Assembly: GCF_001522545.3 (NCBI RefSeq)
Contig: NC_031768.1
Coordinates: forward strand, 96,413,669-96,477,668
Source of the DNA: Parus major
Taxonomy: Eukaryota; Chordata; Aves; Passeriformes; Paridae
Direction of reading: 5' to 3'
DNA length: 64,000 nt
The notes beneath the pieces are model-generated. The model saw only the letters and a program-made list of their open reading frames with translations. It had not been told where the DNA came from and made no database searches. The translations under genes and the position numbers were made by a program. Shown in pieces: positions 61,936 to 64,000 of the stretch. How positions within the stretch are numbered: position 1 is the first letter of the stretch; each line of letters starts with the position of its first letter.

Positions 61936-63977
61936 TTCATATGATGTTGAACATTCCAGTAATAATCCATGCCTTTATATCACCATATGCTGGCCCTCCA
62001 TATCAGAAGTTTAGCAGATCAAAATCTTCAGGGCTGATAAGGAAGGGGAGAGAATGCCAGCCTATTGCTTCTCCCAGTGCCCAGGTGGGGCACATCCTTC
62101 GGACGGGCTCAGTACGACAGACCATACACAGCTCTCAGTAAAGTCCCCTGCTTATTCTGAAGTTTAAAGGAAAAAATAACACCAGACTGACCTCCTAGGC
62201 AAGGAGGGGAGAGAAAAACACATTCTCTGATACACTTTCTAGATGAGGAGGGGCATAGGAATAGGAGCTGACACAGTAAAAAGCAATGTGAAATTAAGCT
62301 GTTAATGTGAATATGTGCTTTTGTTATTTGTCAGGGATTCAGCCCTGAAAACTGCTTCTGAGTAAGGAATGCCCAAGGAAAATCAAAGATTAGGAGATTG
62401 GTGGAAAGTAGTGGTTTTCCTCTGATAGAAAGCTTTGTTCAGATCTCAAATAACATATCTTATCCAGTATGTTGCTGGCAATACCCTAAGCAGCTGGCAC
62501 AGCTGGAATATACCAGTTTCATGGACTTCATTAAGCAGAGATAACTTTTTCTCAAGGTTTTGATGAAGTGATCAGCAGTAGGGTTTTCATGATATCTCTT
62601 TGACAAAGGCAGGAGATGACTTCCCTACTAGTTACAACTGTGGAGGTGTGATGTTTCCTGACTCAATTGTTTCTGGAAATGGAGCTGCTTCTGTTTTACC
62701 TCCCGTTGCAGAACTGTGGTGTGAGGTTTCTTTGTGAAGCTGAACAGATGTTGTGTAGCATCCTAAATATACCATATGTTGCAAAGCAGGGGATGTTTAT
62801 TCTTAAATGTGTAATTTGCAGAGCAATTTTAAAACCTCTTGTGACAAATGATTCAGCTCTTCAGAGCTCTTGATTGGTGTATATCTAGCAGGGAGTACTC
62901 TAGCTCATATTTGGACTTTTTCTATGCAGTGTTTGTTGTTCTCACTTAACTTATTTGATTTAGTTAGCTTCTTTAACACTTCACAGCACAGTGCATGAAT
63001 CCTTGAGAAAGGGCTACAGGTTACATAATTTAGAAATACATCACAGCATAGGGTGGTTCTCCACCCTTGTTTTGTTTAAGTGGTGAATAAAAGTACCCCA
63101 TGTTGAGTGTAGATCTTAGAGGACATATCTGCATCTTCCTCTTTCTCCCTCAGAACTGCCTCCCTTCTTTTTCTTCAGAATAATATAAAAGAAACAGATG
63201 CTTTGATTTTATTGTTCCCTATAGTGTTGCAGAGAGTATGCATCTTAAGGCAATCCTTAAGGTTGCTCCAGCAATTGCAGCTTCCAAAGGATTACTACAA
63301 AAAAAAAGAAAACTGTTTTAAATAAAATCAAAAAAACAGGCAAAGAAAACTGCACACAAACTGCCCCCCCCCCCCAAAATCCACCTCTATCCAAACAAAA
63401 AAAAAAAGGAACAAGAGAAGACCCAACTTCTTTTCGTGTCTTTGGATCCCAAAATGGATGTATAATTCATTGCACCTGTAGTCAATTATCCATACAAAAC
63501 AATTGCTATTTCACAGTGATTAGCTGATTTGCCAATATAAGAGGCAGCTGGTTTATCCATGGCCGAGTAGTAAAGTACAATGAAATCTTCTGAGCCCAAA
63601 TTCTTCTCCTTTTAGAACCACAAACAGAAATAATTTTTCTACTTCAAAATAAGTCTTCATTTAAAATAATAAATAGCATTATCTGAGGTTTCAGATGGAA
63701 AGACAGTAGTATTCAATTTGATATTTTTTTAATGTAGACAGATGTTCTCAGTGAAGACTAATTTCTTGAATCTTTCTAATGGACAATATGAAAATATTTG
63801 GGATACTGTGTCCCTTGATTCCTGTCTTCTGTGACTTTGTCTTGTTATCATGAAGACCCTTATCTGTCTTTGCTGTGCTTTCTAAACCTTTGAGATTTTT
63901 TTCACGCAGCTACTAAGGTGGACTCTTTAGTTGCTGAAATATGAAGAATTGTTTCTTTGTATCTCTTGTGTATAGTG
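61936..63977. other. AT-rich noncoding DNA, no gene recognised
   Basis: Nothing recognised apart from a C12 run at 63364-63375 and an A11 run at 63397-63407, both simple sequence. Confidence 0.5.
63364..63407. repeat. C12 run and A11 run
   Basis: Twelve C residues (63364-63375) and, after a short spacer, eleven A residues (63397-63407). Low complexity. Run lengths are prone to assembly error. Confidence 0.85.
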
Positions 63978-64000
63978 TCATAGAATAGTTTGAGTTGGAA
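63978..64000 (-). mobile_element. CR1 3' tip, cut by the window end
   Basis: TCATAGAATAGTTTGAGTTG is the antisense of the CR1 3' terminus. The element should continue to the right of the window on the minus strand. Only 23 bp are visible, but the match to the family's end is close. Confidence 0.7.

Overview
The window looks like an AT-rich, gene-poor piece of a bird nuclear genome, most likely a songbird macrochromosome. The diagnostic evidence is repeats. There are several CR1 (chicken repeat 1) LINE remnants, some with decayed reverse-transcriptase C-terminal reading frames and the CATAGAAT-type 3' tail. There is also one 1.09-kb retroviral LTR with TGTATTG...CAATACA ends, of a kind I associate with avian genomes. 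I recognise no protein-coding gene, rRNA, tRNA or CRISPR. The longest open frames are explained by repeats (the heptamer array at 13.1-13.6 kb, the LTR at 29.5-30.6 kb, CR1 at 11.3 kb), and the rest are of a length expected by chance.

Layout. 1-9.3 kb: unannotated AT-rich DNA with a few short repeats and palindromes. 9.37-9.78 kb: a stretch that keeps more CpG than its surroundings. 10.87-11.43 kb: an ancient, interrupted CR1 on the minus strand. 12.9-13.77 kb: an isolated CpG island containing a (GGGARCM)n array of 76 perfectly phased heptamers, the most striking object here. 15.96-16.38 kb: a GC-richer block bounded by plausible splice signals (weak exon candidate). 23.15-24.05 kb: the longest CR1 copy, minus strand. 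29.48-30.57 kb: solo LTR, minus strand. 32.39-32.69 kb: young-looking CR1 tail, minus strand, followed by a 27-nt near-perfect palindrome at 32.96 kb. 37.2, 41.6-42.1 and 45.3-45.6 kb: older CR1 pieces on the minus strand. 48.9-49.0 kb: two CR1 tails facing each other. 51.9-61.6 kb: mostly unannotated, with pyrimidine-rich stretches on the plus strand. 61.6-61.9 kb: ancient CR1 on the plus strand. 63.98-64.0 kb: the 3' tip of a CR1 that continues beyond the window.

There is no operon or pathway to describe. The window is best read as a gene desert or the interior of a very long intron. The only promoter-like object is the CpG island at 13 kb, whose gene, if any, cannot be identified from here. 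I found no convincing new multi-gene system. The G-quadruplex-prone heptamer array inside the CpG island is the best candidate for follow-up.
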